The notes beneath the pieces are model-generated. The model was given only the letters and a program-made list of their open reading frames with translations. It did no database searches and was not told the origin of the DNA. A stretch of DNA of 38,897 nucleotides from Kiloniellales bacterium (lineage in GTDB: Bacteria; Pseudomonadota; Alphaproteobacteria; Kiloniellales; JAKSDN01), in assembly GCA_028280455.1 (NCBI GenBank), contig JANQLT010000010.1:1-38897 (forward strand), read 5' to 3'. The translations under genes and the position numbers were made by a program. This document shows positions 21,020-29,598 of this stretch, piece after piece. The first letter of the stretch is position 1. Every line of letters starts with the position of its first letter.

Positions 21020-22137
21020 TGAGCGACGCGGGCAAGATCATCGCCGCGGCGGGACTGGAGCAGCTCGTCAGGCTGCTCCGGGCGCGCGGTTTCGAGGTCT
21101 GGGCGGCGCGCGAGCAGGCCGAGGCGCTCAGCCTGCAGCCGATCGAGTCGGCCGAGGACCTGCCGCGCGGCCGCATCGAGGCCGCCGAGGCCGGCAAGGT
21201 GCGGCTGGTGGCGAGCGGCCGCGACGCCTATTTCGACCACACCCTGCCGATGCAGGGCCTGAAGCGCCTGGTCTCGCCGCCCGAGGAGCGGCTCTTCGCC
21301 TGCGGCGAGGACCTGGTGCCGCACGAGACTCCGCCGGCGGCGACGCCCAAGGCGGTGATCGGCGCCCGGCCCTGCGACCTGGTGGCGCTCGACACCTTGA
21401 CCCAGGTCTTCCAGGACGGCCCGCAGGAAGACCGCCGCTACCGGGCGCGCCGCGAGGCCCTGTTCCTGGTGGCGGTCAACTGCGCCCGGCCGGCGGCGAC
21501 CTGCTTCTGCAGCTCGATGGACACGGGCCCGCGGGCCGAGGCCGGCTACGACCTGGCGCTGACCGAGCTCTACGAGCCCGAGGCGCATGGGTTCCTGGTC
21601 GAGGCCGGCAGCGCGGCCGGCGGCGAGCTGCTCGAGGCGCTGGAGGGCGAGCCGGCGAGCGCGGCGGACCGGCAGAGGGCCCTGGCCGTGAGCGAGGCCG
21701 CGGCGGCGGCGATGGCGCGCGCCATGCCGTCCGACGTCGAGGGCCTCTTGAAGCGGGCCTACGAGCATCCCCATTGGGAGGCCGTGGCCGAGCGCTGCCT
21801 GGCCTGCGCCAACTGCACAATGGTCTGCCCGACCTGCTTCTGCGGCACGGTCGAGGACCGCTCCTCGCTGGACGGCGCCACGGCCGAGCGCTGGCGGCGC
21901 TGGGATAGCTGCTTCACCCTCGACTTCAGCTACATCCACGGCGGCGCGGTGCGCAAGGAGACCGCCTCGCGCTATCGCCAGTGGATGACCCACAAGCTCG
22001 CCCATTGGCACGACCAGTTCGGCCGCTCGGGCTGCGTCGGCTGCGGGCGCTGCATCGGCTGGTGTCCCGTCGGCATCGACATCACCGCCGAAGCGCAAGC
22101 GCTCGCGGATGCGCTGCCGGCGGCGAAGGAGGCATAG
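21019..22137 (+). CDS. hydB: Group 3b [NiFe]-hydrogenase beta (iron-sulfur) subunit
   Basis: A 372-residue 4Fe-4S dicluster protein of the sulfhydrogenase beta/HydB family, which carries electrons between the gamma flavoprotein and the hydrogenase core. Two cluster motifs near the C-terminus are clear: [17 protein letters not shown] and [16 protein letters not shown]. Earlier cysteines ([18 protein letters not shown]) belong to the family-specific N-terminal domain. There is no TM helix or signal, so it is cytosolic. I chose ATG 21019 because the protein then starts [10 protein letters not shown]; the in-frame start 21 nt upstream is encoded by the tandem repeat. It is the first gene of a six-gene operon. 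Confidence 0.88.
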   Translation: MSDAGKIIAAAGLEQLVRLLRARGFEVWAAREQAEALSLQPIESAEDLPRGRIEAAEAGKVRLVASGRDAYFDHTLPMQGLKRLVSPPEERLFACGEDLVPHETPPAATPKAVIGARPCDLVALDTLTQVFQDGPQEDRRYRARREALFLVAVNCARPAATCFCSSMDTGPRAEAGYDLALTELYEPEAHGFLVEAGSAAGGELLEALEGEPASAADRQRALAVSEAAAAAMARAMPSDVEGLLKRAYEHPHWEAVAERCLACANCTMVCPTCFCGTVEDRSSLDGATAERWRRWDSCFTLDFSYIHGGAVRKETASRYRQWMTHKLAHWHDQFGRSGCVGCGRCIGWCPVGIDITAEAQALADALPAAKEA

Positions 22138-22138
22138 G

Positions 22139-22627
22139 ATGATGGAGATCAAGGGACTGGCGGAGGTCCTGGCGGCGCAGCCGCTGTTCGCCGGGCTGAG
22201 CACCGAGACCATGAGCTTTCTCGAAAGCTGCGCGAAGAACGAGGTCTTCGAGGCCGGCGTCTTCCTCTTCAAGGCCGGCGGCCAGGCGGACCGCTTCTTC
22301 CTGCTGCGCGAGGGCGACGTCGCGCTGGAGCTGCAGATCCCCGGCCGGGCGCGCCTGACGGTTCAGAGCGTCCACCCGGGCCACGTGGTCGGCGCCTCCT
22401 GGATGCTGCCGCCCTATAGCTGGCGCTTCGATGCGCGCGCCTTGACGGCCGTCCGGGCCACCTCGATCGACGCCACCTGCCTGCGCCGCAAGTGTGACGA
22501 CAACCCGGCGCTCGGCTATGAGGTCTTCAAGCGCTTCCTGCCGATCCTGGCCGATCGGCTGCAGGCCGCCCGCGTCCAGCTCGTCGACCTCTACGCGCCG
22601 CCCGGCGAGATCGGTCGGGCCGGATGA
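22139..22627 (+). CDS. Stand-alone cyclic-nucleotide-binding domain protein in hydrogenase operon
   Basis: A 162-residue protein consisting of a CRP/FNR-type cupin (cNMP-binding) domain. The roll is visible in [39 protein letters not shown] and [20 protein letters not shown]. It ends after a single C-terminal helix and has no DNA-binding helix-turn-helix. It is therefore a sensor or structural accessory rather than a transcription factor. It follows the beta gene by 1 nt and overlaps the gamma start (ATGA). The translation start is ATG 22139 or the adjacent ATG 22142, after AAGGAGG. Its ligand is unknown: the usual phosphate-binding Arg/Ser pattern is not obvious. Confidence 0.8.
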   Translation: MMEIKGLAEVLAAQPLFAGLSTETMSFLESCAKNEVFEAGVFLFKAGGQADRFFLLREGDVALELQIPGRARLTVQSVHPGHVVGASWMLPPYSWRFDARALTAVRATSIDATCLRRKCDDNPALGYEVFKRFLPILADRLQAARVQLVDLYAPPGEIGRAG

Positions 22628-23484
22628 ACGACGCCGCGGCAGCACTGGCCGAGCAGGGCGGCGACCCCGGGCTGGTCCCGCGGCCCTTCGAGGTGGTCGG
22701 GACGCGCCGCGAGCTCGACGACGTGGTCACCCTCGAGCTCGCGCCGCTGGACGGGCAGGCGCTGACCTTCCTGCCGGGTCAGTTCACCATGCTCTACCTG
22801 CCGGGCATAGGCGAGATCCCGATCAGCATCTCCGGCGATCCGGCGCGCCCGGAGCGGCTGGTGCAGACCATCCGCTCGGTCGGCGCGGTCTCCGAGGCCT
22901 GCTGCGCTCTGCAGCCCGGCGCGCGGATCGGCGTGCGCGGGCCCTACGGCCGGGGCTGGCCGCTCGAGGCGGCGCTCGGGCGCCATCTGATCGTCCTTGC
23001 CGGCGGCCTCGGCCTTGCGCCGACCCGGCCGATCGTCACCTGGGCCCTGGAGAACCGCTCCAAGCTGGCCGGCCTGCACCTGCTCTATGGCGCGCGGACG
23101 CCCGACGCGGTGCTCTATCCCACGCAGCTCCTGGGCTGGGCCGGCGCCGAGGCCGCCAACGTCATGGTCACCGTCGACCGGCACAGCGACCAGTGGTCGG
23201 GGCGGGTCGGCGTGGTCAGCGATCTGGTCCCCGAGCTGCCCTTCGATCCGGCGCTCGGCACCGCGATGGTCTGCGGTCCCGAGGTGATGATGCGCTTCTC
23301 GCTGCAAGCCCTGGAGGGCTGGGGCATGGCGCCGGCGCAGATGTACGTCTCGATGGAGCGCAACATGAAGTGCGGCATCGGCTGGTGCGGCCACTGCCAG
23401 CTCGGTCCCCATCTGCTCTGCCGCGACGGCCCGGTGCTCGCGGCACCGCAGGTAAGCGATCTGATCGGCGTGTGGGAGCTCTAG
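22624..23484 (+). CDS. hydG: Group 3b hydrogenase gamma (FAD/NAD(P)-binding) subunit
   Basis: A 286-residue ferredoxin-NADP reductase-family diaphorase. The N-terminal FAD barrel has FLPGQFTMLYLPGIGEIPIS. The NAD(P) domain has LIVLAGGLGLAPTRPIV and MVCGPEVMMRF. The C-terminal cysteine cluster CGIGWCGHCQLG...LLC binds a [2Fe-2S] centre. This is the sulfhydrogenase gamma/HydG architecture, which transfers electrons between NAD(P)H and the beta subunit. The ATG overlaps the preceding stop by 4 nt, and the delta gene follows after 2 nt. Confidence 0.92.
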   Translation: MNDAAAALAEQGGDPGLVPRPFEVVGTRRELDDVVTLELAPLDGQALTFLPGQFTMLYLPGIGEIPISISGDPARPERLVQTIRSVGAVSEACCALQPGARIGVRGPYGRGWPLEAALGRHLIVLAGGLGLAPTRPIVTWALENRSKLAGLHLLYGARTPDAVLYPTQLLGWAGAEAANVMVTVDRHSDQWSGRVGVVSDLVPELPFDPALGTAMVCGPEVMMRFSLQALEGWGMAPAQMYVSMERNMKCGIGWCGHCQLGPHLLCRDGPVLAAPQVSDLIGVWEL

Positions 23485-23486
23485 GC

Positions 23487-24254
23487 ATGAGACCGAAGCT
23501 TGCGGTCTGGAAATTCTCGAGCTGCGACGGCTGCCAGCTCACCTTGCTCGACTGCGAGGACGAGCTGCTGGCCTTGGCCGAGCGCGTCGAGATCGCCTAC
23601 TTCCTGGAGGCGACGCGGGCGGAGCTGGCCGGGCCCTACGACATCTCCCTGGTCGAAGGCTCGATCTCGACCGCCGAGGAGCTGGCCCGCATCCAAGAGG
23701 TGCGCGCGCAGTCGCGCTGCCTGATCACCATCGGCGCCTGCGCCACGGCCGGCGGCATCCAGGCCCTGCGCAACACCCGCGATCACGAAGCGCTCAAGGC
23801 GACGGTCTATGCCCGGCCCGAGTTCATCGACGCCTTGGATACTTCTACGCCGATCGCCGACCACGTGCCCGTCGACCATCAGCTCTACGGCTGCCCGATC
23901 GACCGGCGGCAGCTCCTCGACACCCTGCTGGCCCTGCTCAAGGGCCGCCAGCCGCTGATCCCCGACCACAGCCAGTGCGTCGAGTGCAAGCTGCAGGGCA
24001 CGCCCTGCGTCGTCGTCACCCGCGGCGAGCCCTGCCTGGGGCCGGTGACGCGGGCCGGCTGCGGCAACCTCTGCCCGCGCGTCGGCCGAGGCTGCTACGG
24101 CTGCTTCGGCCCCAAGGAGGCGCCCAACACGGCGGCCCTGGCCGAGCAGCTCCTGGCCCTGGGCAGCGACCGGCACAGCCTGCGCGACCTCTTCGCCGGC
24201 TTTACCGGCGGCGCGCCCGCCTTCCAGAAGGAGAGCCAGCGTCATGACGCCTGA
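23487..24254 (+). CDS. hydD: Group 3b [NiFe]-hydrogenase delta (small) subunit
   Basis: A 255-residue [NiFe]-hydrogenase small subunit without a Tat signal, as expected of cytosolic group 3 enzymes. The proximal-cluster motif SSCDGCQLTLLDCED is at residues 11-25. TIGACATAGG and YGCPIDRRQL follow, and then the distal cysteine-rich region (CVECKLQGTPC, CLGP, CGNLCPRVGRGCYGCFGP). ATG 23487 follows the gamma stop by 2 nt, and its 3' end overlaps the alpha gene by 11 nt. It forms the catalytic dimer with alpha. Confidence 0.93.
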   Translation: MRPKLAVWKFSSCDGCQLTLLDCEDELLALAERVEIAYFLEATRAELAGPYDISLVEGSISTAEELARIQEVRAQSRCLITIGACATAGGIQALRNTRDHEALKATVYARPEFIDALDTSTPIADHVPVDHQLYGCPIDRRQLLDTLLALLKGRQPLIPDHSQCVECKLQGTPCVVVTRGEPCLGPVTRAGCGNLCPRVGRGCYGCFGPKEAPNTAALAEQLLALGSDRHSLRDLFAGFTGGAPAFQKESQRHDA

Positions 24255-25566
24255 CGGCCAAAGCGGCAAGGGGAGCGACGGCAGCCGGATCATCAAGGTC
24301 GAGGCGCTGGCCCGGGTCGAAGGCGAGGGCGCCTTCCGGGTGCGCATCGCCGACGGCAAGGTGGCCGAGGCCGAGTTCCGGATCTTCGAGCCGCCGCGCT
24401 ACTTCGAGGCGCTGCTCGCCGGCCGCTCCTATCGCGACGCGCCCGACATCACCTCGCGGATCTGCGGCATCTGCCCGATCGCCTACATCGCGAGCGCCAG
24501 CCAGGCCATGGAGCAGGCCCTCGGCCTCGCCATCCCGGCGCCGATCGCCGATCTGCGCCGCCTGCTCTACTGCGGCGAGTGGATCCAGAGCCACGTGCTG
24601 CACACCCACATGCTGCATGCGCCGGACTTCCTCGGCATGCCGGACGCCTTCGCGATCGCCGCCTCGAACCGCTCGCTGGTCGAGCGCGGCCTCGAGGTCA
24701 AGAAGCTCGGCAACTCGCTGATGGAGGTGATCGGCGGGCGCAGCGTGCATCCCGTGAACACCCGGGTCGGCGGCTTCTTCAGCGCGCCGGACCGGACCGC
24801 GCTGCGCGCCCTGGCGCCGGAGCTGGAGCGCGCCGCCGAGCATTCCGAAGCCGCCCTGCGCGCCTTCGCCGGCTTCGACTTCCCGGACTTTGAGAGCGAC
24901 TATCGCTGCGTCTCCCTGCGCCACGCCAGCGACTATCCGATCACCGAGGGCCGGATCGTCTCCTCGGACGGCCTCGACATCGCGGTCGAGGCCTTCGGCG
25001 ACCACTTCGAGGAGCAGCACGTCGCTCACTCGAACGCCCTGCAGGGCGCCGGCGCCGACGGCGGCCCCTACCTGGTCGGCCCGCTGGCCCGCTACAACCT
25101 CAACTTCGACCGCCTGCCGGGCGAGATCCAGGCCCTGGCGCGCGAGGTCGGCCTGGGCGAGACCTGCCGCAATCCCTACCAGAGCATCCTGGTGCGCCAG
25201 GTCGAGGTGGTCTACGCCTGCCGCGAGGCGGCCCGCCTGGCCGCGGCCTACGAGCCGCCCGAGCCGTCCTTCGTCGAAGCGCCGCCGCGCCCCGCCGTCG
25301 GCCATGGCGCGACCGAGGCGCCGCGCGGCCTCTGCTACCACCGCTACGAGATCGACGGCGAGGGCCGGATCGTCACGGCGCAGATAGTGCCGCCGACCTC
25401 GCAGAACCAGAAGCAGATCGAGCAGGACCTGGTCGGCGTCGTCGAGCGCTACATCGACTTGGACGACGAAGCGCTGCAGTGGCGTTGCGAGCAGGGCGTG
25501 CGCAACTACGACCCCTGCATCTCCTGCGCGACGCACTTCCTGAAGCTCGAGATCGAGCGTGACTGA
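24244..25566 (+). CDS. hydA: Group 3b [NiFe]-hydrogenase alpha (large, catalytic) subunit
   Basis: A 440-residue nickel-iron hydrogenase large subunit. The N-terminal nickel ligands are in TSRICGICPIA and the C-terminal pair in NYDPCISCATHFL. ARVEGEGAF is the L0-like start motif. After the CxxCxxH histidine only nine residues remain (FLKLEIERD), a short tail of the kind removed by a maturation endopeptidase. A candidate protease gene follows 8 nt later. The enzyme should couple hydrogen to NAD(P)H in the cytosol. The ribosome site AAGGAG lies within the delta gene. Confidence 0.94.
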   Translation: MTPDGQSGKGSDGSRIIKVEALARVEGEGAFRVRIADGKVAEAEFRIFEPPRYFEALLAGRSYRDAPDITSRICGICPIAYIASASQAMEQALGLAIPAPIADLRRLLYCGEWIQSHVLHTHMLHAPDFLGMPDAFAIAASNRSLVERGLEVKKLGNSLMEVIGGRSVHPVNTRVGGFFSAPDRTALRALAPELERAAEHSEAALRAFAGFDFPDFESDYRCVSLRHASDYPITEGRIVSSDGLDIAVEAFGDHFEEQHVAHSNALQGAGADGGPYLVGPLARYNLNFDRLPGEIQALAREVGLGETCRNPYQSILVRQVEVVYACREAARLAAAYEPPEPSFVEAPPRPAVGHGATEAPRGLCYHRYEIDGEGRIVTAQIVPPTSQNQKQIEQDLVGVVERYIDLDDEALQWRCEQGVRNYDPCISCATHFLKLEIERD

Positions 25567-25574
25567 GGCTCAGC

Positions 25575-26042
25575 GTGATTGAGGCCGGGCGGCCGCTGAT
25601 CGTCGGCCTCGGCCACCGCTACCGCCGCGACGACGCCGTCGGCCCGCTGGTCGCCGAGGCGCTGGCCGCCCGCGGCCTCGACGCCCGGGCGCACGAGGGC
25701 GATGGCCTGGGCTTGCTGGAGCTTTGGGACGGGCGCGCACGCTGCCTGATGATCGACGCCCTGGCCGACGCTGCACGCGCCGGCGCCATCCTGCGCCTGC
25801 CCGCCGACCCGTCGGTCCTGCGCGCCGCCGGCTTCGTCCACTCCAGCCACCGCATCGGCCTGCCCGAGGCGGTCGCCCTGGGCCGCTCGCTCGGCCGCCT
25901 GCCGGCCAACCTGGAGGTCATCGCCGTCGCCGGCCGCGACTTCGCCTTCGGCGACGAGCCCTCGCCGGAGGTCCGCCGCGCCGCCGACGCGCTGGTCGCG
26001 GAGCTGGTCGCCGAGGCCGGCTTGGAGGCCGTGGGCCTTTAG
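25575..26042 (+). CDS. Hydrogenase maturation endopeptidase (HycI/HyaD family)
   Basis: A 155-residue member of the [NiFe]-hydrogenase maturation protease family, which trims the large-subunit C-terminus after nickel insertion. The GLGHRYRRDDAVGP motif corresponds to the family GxGNxxxxDDxxG, with Asp as a nickel-sensing residue. Asn is replaced by His here. MIDALADA and a later HSSHRIGLPEA also fit. The GTG start at 25575 is 8 nt after the alpha stop. It is the last gene of the operon, with an intergenic repeat beyond it. Confidence 0.88.
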   Translation: MIEAGRPLIVGLGHRYRRDDAVGPLVAEALAARGLDARAHEGDGLGLLELWDGRARCLMIDALADAARAGAILRLPADPSVLRAAGFVHSSHRIGLPEAVALGRSLGRLPANLEVIAVAGRDFAFGDEPSPEVRRAADALVAELVAEAGLEAVGL

Positions 26043-26133
26043 ATCGTTCCTTGCTTGCGCGGAATCGTTACCGGTCCGCTGACCCGGCGACGCTCCGGCG
26101 ATCGCCGCTCGTGGCCGTAGCCGTCGCCATCGA

Positions 26134-26283
26134 AACGAACCGCCCCCTCACCCGGCTCCGGCTAAGCTCAGCCTTCGGATTCGCTAAGCCTCCACGCCCT
26201 CTCCCCCGTCGGGGGAGAGGGATGCGCAGGCTTGGTGAGGCGTAGCCGAGCCTAGCCGGAGCTGGGTGAGGGGGCGGTTCGTT
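26134..26283. repeat. 150-bp palindromic intergenic element (copy B) plus left flank
   Basis: Terminal inverted repeats start AACGAACCGCCCCCTCACCC and are mirrored at the right end. A central CTCTCCCCCGTCGGGGGAGAG hairpin lies inside. The left flank 26060-26133 (GCGGAATCGTTACCG, GGCGATCGCCGCTCGT) is shared with the flank of copy C at 38735-38792. The core between the arms is in the opposite orientation in the two copies. It is non-coding and fills the gap between the hydrogenase protease gene and glnS. Confidence 0.85.
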
Positions 26284-26328
26284 GCCCTTGGACAGCGGGC
26301 CGGCGATGCCGCCTTGGCCGGTAACGCA

Positions 26329-28035
26329 CTAACCCTTCTTCCGCACCTTCGCCCAGCTATCCCGCAGCGCCACGGTGCGGTTGAAGACCGGGCGCTCGGG
26401 CGTGCCGTCGGGGTCGGCGCAGAAGTAGCCGAGGCGCTCGAACTGGACGGCCTGGCCGACCGCTGCGCCGGCCAGCGCCGGCTCCAGCTTGCAGCCCTCG
26501 AGCGTCTGCAGGGCCTTGTCGTTGAAGTCCTCGAAGACGTCGCGGCCGCCGGCGCCCGGCTGCTCGGCGGTGAAGAGCTGCTCGTAGAGCCGGACCTCGG
26601 CGTCCAGCGCGTGCGCCGCCGAGACCCAGTGCAGGGTGCCCTTGACCTTGCGGCCGTCCGGCGCGTCGCCGCCGCGGGTCGCCGGGTCGTAGCTGCAGCG
26701 CAGCTCGACCACCTCGCCCTCGGCGTCCTTCACGACGTCGGTGCAGGTGACGAAGTAGGCGTAGCGCAGGCGCACCTCGCGGCCCGGCGCCAGGCGGAAG
26801 AACTTCTTCGGCGGGTCTTCCATGAAGTCGTCGCGCTCGATGTAGAGCGCGCGTCCGAAGGGCACCTTGCGGCTGCCGGCCGCCGGGTCCTCCGGGTTGT
26901 TGATCGCCTCGAGCTCCTCGCTCTCGCCCTCCGGGTAGTTCTCGATCACGACCTTGAGCGGCTTGAGCACGGCCATGCGGCGCTCGGCCTCGCGGTTGAG
27001 CTGCTCGCGCACGCAGGCGTCGAGCAGGTTCGGCTCGACAAGGTTGTCGGCCTTGGCGACGCCGATGCGCTTGGCGAAGTCGCGGATCGCCGCCGGCGGC
27101 AGACCGCGCCGGCGCAGGCCGCGCAGGGTCGGCATGCGCGGATCGTCCCAGCCGCGCACGCGGCCCTCCTCGACCATGCGGATCAACATGCGCTTGGAGA
27201 GCACCGTGTAGGCCAGGTTGAGCCGGGCGAACTCGTACTGATGCGGCCGGCTCGGCGTCGGCAGGTTGTCGACCAGCCAGTCGTAGAGCGGCCTGTGGTC
27301 CTCGAACTCCAAGGTGCAGAGCGAGTGGGTCACGCCCTCGATGGCGTCGGACTGGCCGTGGGCGTAGTCGTAGGTCGGGTAGATGCACCAGGCGCTGCCG
27401 GTGCGCGGATGGGCCGCGTGCAGGATGCGGTAGAGCACGGGGTCGCGCAGGTTGATGTTGCCGGAGGCCATGTCGATCTTGGCCCGCAGCACGCGCGCGC
27501 CGTCCGGGAAGTCGCCGGCCCGCATGCGCCGGAACAGGTCCAAGCTCTCGGCGGCCGGGCGCTCCCGGTAGGGGCTGTCGCGGCCGGGCTCTGTCAGGCT
27601 GCCGCGGTGCGCGCGGATCTCCTCGGCGCTGAGGTCGTCGACGTAGGCCTTGCCGGCCTCGATGAGCTGCTCGGCCCAGCCATAGAGCTGCTCGAAGTAG
27701 TCCGAGGCGTGGAGCGCCCGGCCGCCCCAGTCGAAGCCCAGCCAGCGGACGTCCTCCTCGATCGCCTCGATGTACTCCTGCTCCTCCTTGACCGGGTTGG
27801 TGTCGTCGAAGCGCAGGTTGCAGCGGCCACCGAACTCCTCGGCGACCCCGAAGTTGAGGCAGATCGACTTGGCATGGCCGATGTGCAGGTAGCCGTTCGG
27901 CTCCGGCGGAAAGCGGGTGATCACCCCGCTCTCGCGCCCGGCCTCGAGGTCGGCGCGGATGATGTCGCGGATGAAGTCGCGGCGGCCCTCCTCGGCGGAG
28001 GCCTCGCTGCTGGTCTCGCTGGCGGCGTCGCTCAT
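26329..28035 (-). CDS. glnS: Glutaminyl-tRNA synthetase
   Basis: A 568-residue class I aminoacyl-tRNA synthetase that charges tRNA-Gln directly. The Rossmann domain shows [17 protein letters not shown] (HIGH motif, about residue 52). VLSKRML replaces KMSKS in the bacterial GlnRS manner. The C-terminal anticodon-binding beta-barrels contain [11 protein letters not shown] and [13 protein letters not shown]. Length and motifs match bacterial GlnRS rather than GluRS. ATG 28035 has a weak ribosome site. It is convergent with the hydrogenase operon across the repeat, and it is divergent from the small membrane protein gene. Many alphaproteobacteria lack GlnRS and use GatCAB instead. Confidence 0.96.
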   Translation of the reverse strand: MSDAASETSSEASAEEGRRDFIRDIIRADLEAGRESGVITRFPPEPNGYLHIGHAKSICLNFGVAEEFGGRCNLRFDDTNPVKEEQEYIEAIEEDVRWLGFDWGGRALHASDYFEQLYGWAEQLIEAGKAYVDDLSAEEIRAHRGSLTEPGRDSPYRERPAAESLDLFRRMRAGDFPDGARVLRAKIDMASGNINLRDPVLYRILHAAHPRTGSAWCIYPTYDYAHGQSDAIEGVTHSLCTLEFEDHRPLYDWLVDNLPTPSRPHQYEFARLNLAYTVLSKRMLIRMVEEGRVRGWDDPRMPTLRGLRRRGLPPAAIRDFAKRIGVAKADNLVEPNLLDACVREQLNREAERRMAVLKPLKVVIENYPEGESEELEAINNPEDPAAGSRKVPFGRALYIERDDFMEDPPKKFFRLAPGREVRLRYAYFVTCTDVVKDAEGEVVELRCSYDPATRGGDAPDGRKVKGTLHWVSAAHALDAEVRLYEQLFTAEQPGAGGRDVFEDFNDKALQTLEGCKLEPALAGAAVGQAVQFERLGYFCADPDGTPERPVFNRTVALRDSWAKVRKKG

Positions 28036-28216
28036 GGGCCCTGGAGGTGCGGCAGGGGTCGGGGAAAGTCAAGGCTGCGGAGGCGGCGGCCTCGGCCTCG
28101 AGGGCCGAGGGTCGGCCCTGTACCATCCTTGGGCACCTTCGGGGGAGCCCGCCTTGCCCGGCGCGGCGGGCGCTGCCTATGATTCCCGCGGTCTTCGCAG
28201 CTCGAGCGCGGTTTTC

Positions 28217-28429
28217 ATGTTCAAGCGCGTCAGTATATCGGCGGTCTTTCTCGGTGTGTTCCTGTCCCTGCCGCTGATCTGGTGGCTCGAGCTCGGCAAC
28301 GACGACATCGGTGCGATCGCGCTGCTGGTGTTCCTCTGCGTCGGCGCGGCCGTGGCGCTCCTGAAGCTGGGGCAAGTGGTCTTCGCCCCGCGCGGCAAGG
28401 ACGCCGCGCCGCCGGGTGAGTCCTCGTGA
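28217..28429 (+). CDS. Small two-helix membrane protein
   Basis: A 70-residue protein with two predicted TM helices (about 7-25, ISAVFLGVFLSLPLIWWLEL, and about 32-56, IGAIALLVFLCVGAAVALLK) and a short polar tail. I do not recognise a family. Its stop overlaps the GTG start of the cytochrome c gene (GTGA), so the two are translationally coupled. It may assist or anchor that cytochrome. ATG 28217 has no strong ribosome site. Confidence 0.6.
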   Translation: MFKRVSISAVFLGVFLSLPLIWWLELGNDDIGAIALLVFLCVGAAVALLKLGQVVFAPRGKDAAPPGESS

Positions 28430-29532
28430 GCGGCCTGGAGCTCAACAAGCTCATCGCCGCCGGGCTGACGGCCGGCGCGGTCGCCATGGTCTGCGGCTTC
28501 GCCGCCGACCTGCTTCTGCCGACGGCGGCGGTGCCGGACCTGCCGGTCTACGCCGTCGCCGTGGACTCCGAGGAAATGGAGGAGATGGCCGCGGCCGAGG
28601 AGGAGGAGACCAGCTTCGAGGATCTGCTGGGCGGCCAGAAGGTGGCGGTGCGCGCTGTCAACTACCGCGACCAGAGCTTCGAGCACAGCTCCGGCGCCTT
28701 CGGCGTCTTCCTGCTGACGCGCGGCGATGCCAAGCGCAACGAGGCCGTCTGCCGGGCGGCCTTCGGGCGGATCGGCGATGCCGCCGACTCGGGCCTGGCC
28801 GCGACGCAGCTCCGCATCACCTACTGGCTCGACCGGCGCCAGCGGCCGGCCGGTGCCGAAGCCGACGCGCGTGTCGCCAAGAAGTGTGCGGCCTGTCACA
28901 GCTTCGAGGCCGGCGGCGCGCACAAGGTCGGCCCGAACCTCTGGGACGTCATGGGCAGCGCGGTCGCCGGCCGCGACGGCTTTGCATATTCGGACGCGCT
29001 GACCGCCCTGTCGGATCGGACCTGGGGCTACGAGGAAATGGCGGCTTTCCTGGAGAGCCCGAAGTCCTTCGCGCCCGGCACCAAGATGAGCTTCGCCGGC
29101 CTGCGCAAGCCGCAGGATCGCGCCGCCATGGTGCTCTACCTGCGCGGCCTGAGCGACGATCCGCTGCCCTTGCCCGGCGCCGCCGGCCAGGTCGGTGCGA
29201 CGGCCGGCTGCGACGAGCGGGTCGCCTACTACGACTTCGAGCGCGCCGAAGCCCTGCTCGGCAAGCTCGAGCGGCTGGATGCTCTCGGCCCGGTCTTCGC
29301 CGCCTGGGACTCCGGCCAGGAGCGGGTCCTGGCGCTCGACCTCTCCAGCTTCGCCGAGGCGGACCTGGGCCGCGCGGTGACGCTCTGGAAGGAGCGCATC
29401 GTGCGCAACCCGGCGGCCTGGGACGGGGGTTTCGATCTCGACCTGATCCGCGAGGAGGCGCGCAACTTCCTGCGCCGCTACGGCGACTCGATCATGGCCG
29501 TGTTCGATATGAAGGCCTTCGCCCAGGAGTGA
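28426..29532 (+). CDS. Enlarged CycM-like membrane-anchored cytochrome c
   Basis: A 368-residue protein. Residues 1-32 (SGLELNKLIAAGLTAGAVAM...) are a CycM-type N-terminal signal anchor, and an acidic linker follows. The heme domain has KKCAACHSF (Cys154, Cys157, His158) and the Met221 ligand in GTKMSFAGL. Unusually, about 80 residues (71-149) lie between linker and heme domain, and about 120 residues (250-368) follow it. CycM proteins normally consist only of anchor, linker and heme domain. The extra parts have no family I recognise. It should sit on the periplasmic face as an electron carrier. The GTG start overlaps the preceding gene. Confidence 0.82.
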   Translation: MSGLELNKLIAAGLTAGAVAMVCGFAADLLLPTAAVPDLPVYAVAVDSEEMEEMAAAEEEETSFEDLLGGQKVAVRAVNYRDQSFEHSSGAFGVFLLTRGDAKRNEAVCRAAFGRIGDAADSGLAATQLRITYWLDRRQRPAGAEADARVAKKCAACHSFEAGGAHKVGPNLWDVMGSAVAGRDGFAYSDALTALSDRTWGYEEMAAFLESPKSFAPGTKMSFAGLRKPQDRAAMVLYLRGLSDDPLPLPGAAGQVGATAGCDERVAYYDFERAEALLGKLERLDALGPVFAAWDSGQERVLALDLSSFAEADLGRAVTLWKERIVRNPAAWDGGFDLDLIREEARNFLRRYGDSIMAVFDMKAFAQE

Positions 29533-29550
29533 CGCCGGCCCGAACGCAAA

Positions 29551-29574
29551 GGGGCCGCTGCGGACAGCGGCCCC
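29551..29574. terminator. Bidirectional intrinsic terminator
   Basis: A perfect 10-bp GC stem (GGGGCCGCTG with CAGCGGCCCC) has a 4-nt CGGA loop. It is followed on the plus strand by TGCTGTTT and preceded by AAA, which gives a U-run on the minus strand. It lies between the convergent cytochrome c and RTX genes. Confidence 0.8.
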
Positions 29575-29598
29575 TGCTGTTTGGCGTGCGGTTCGCGG

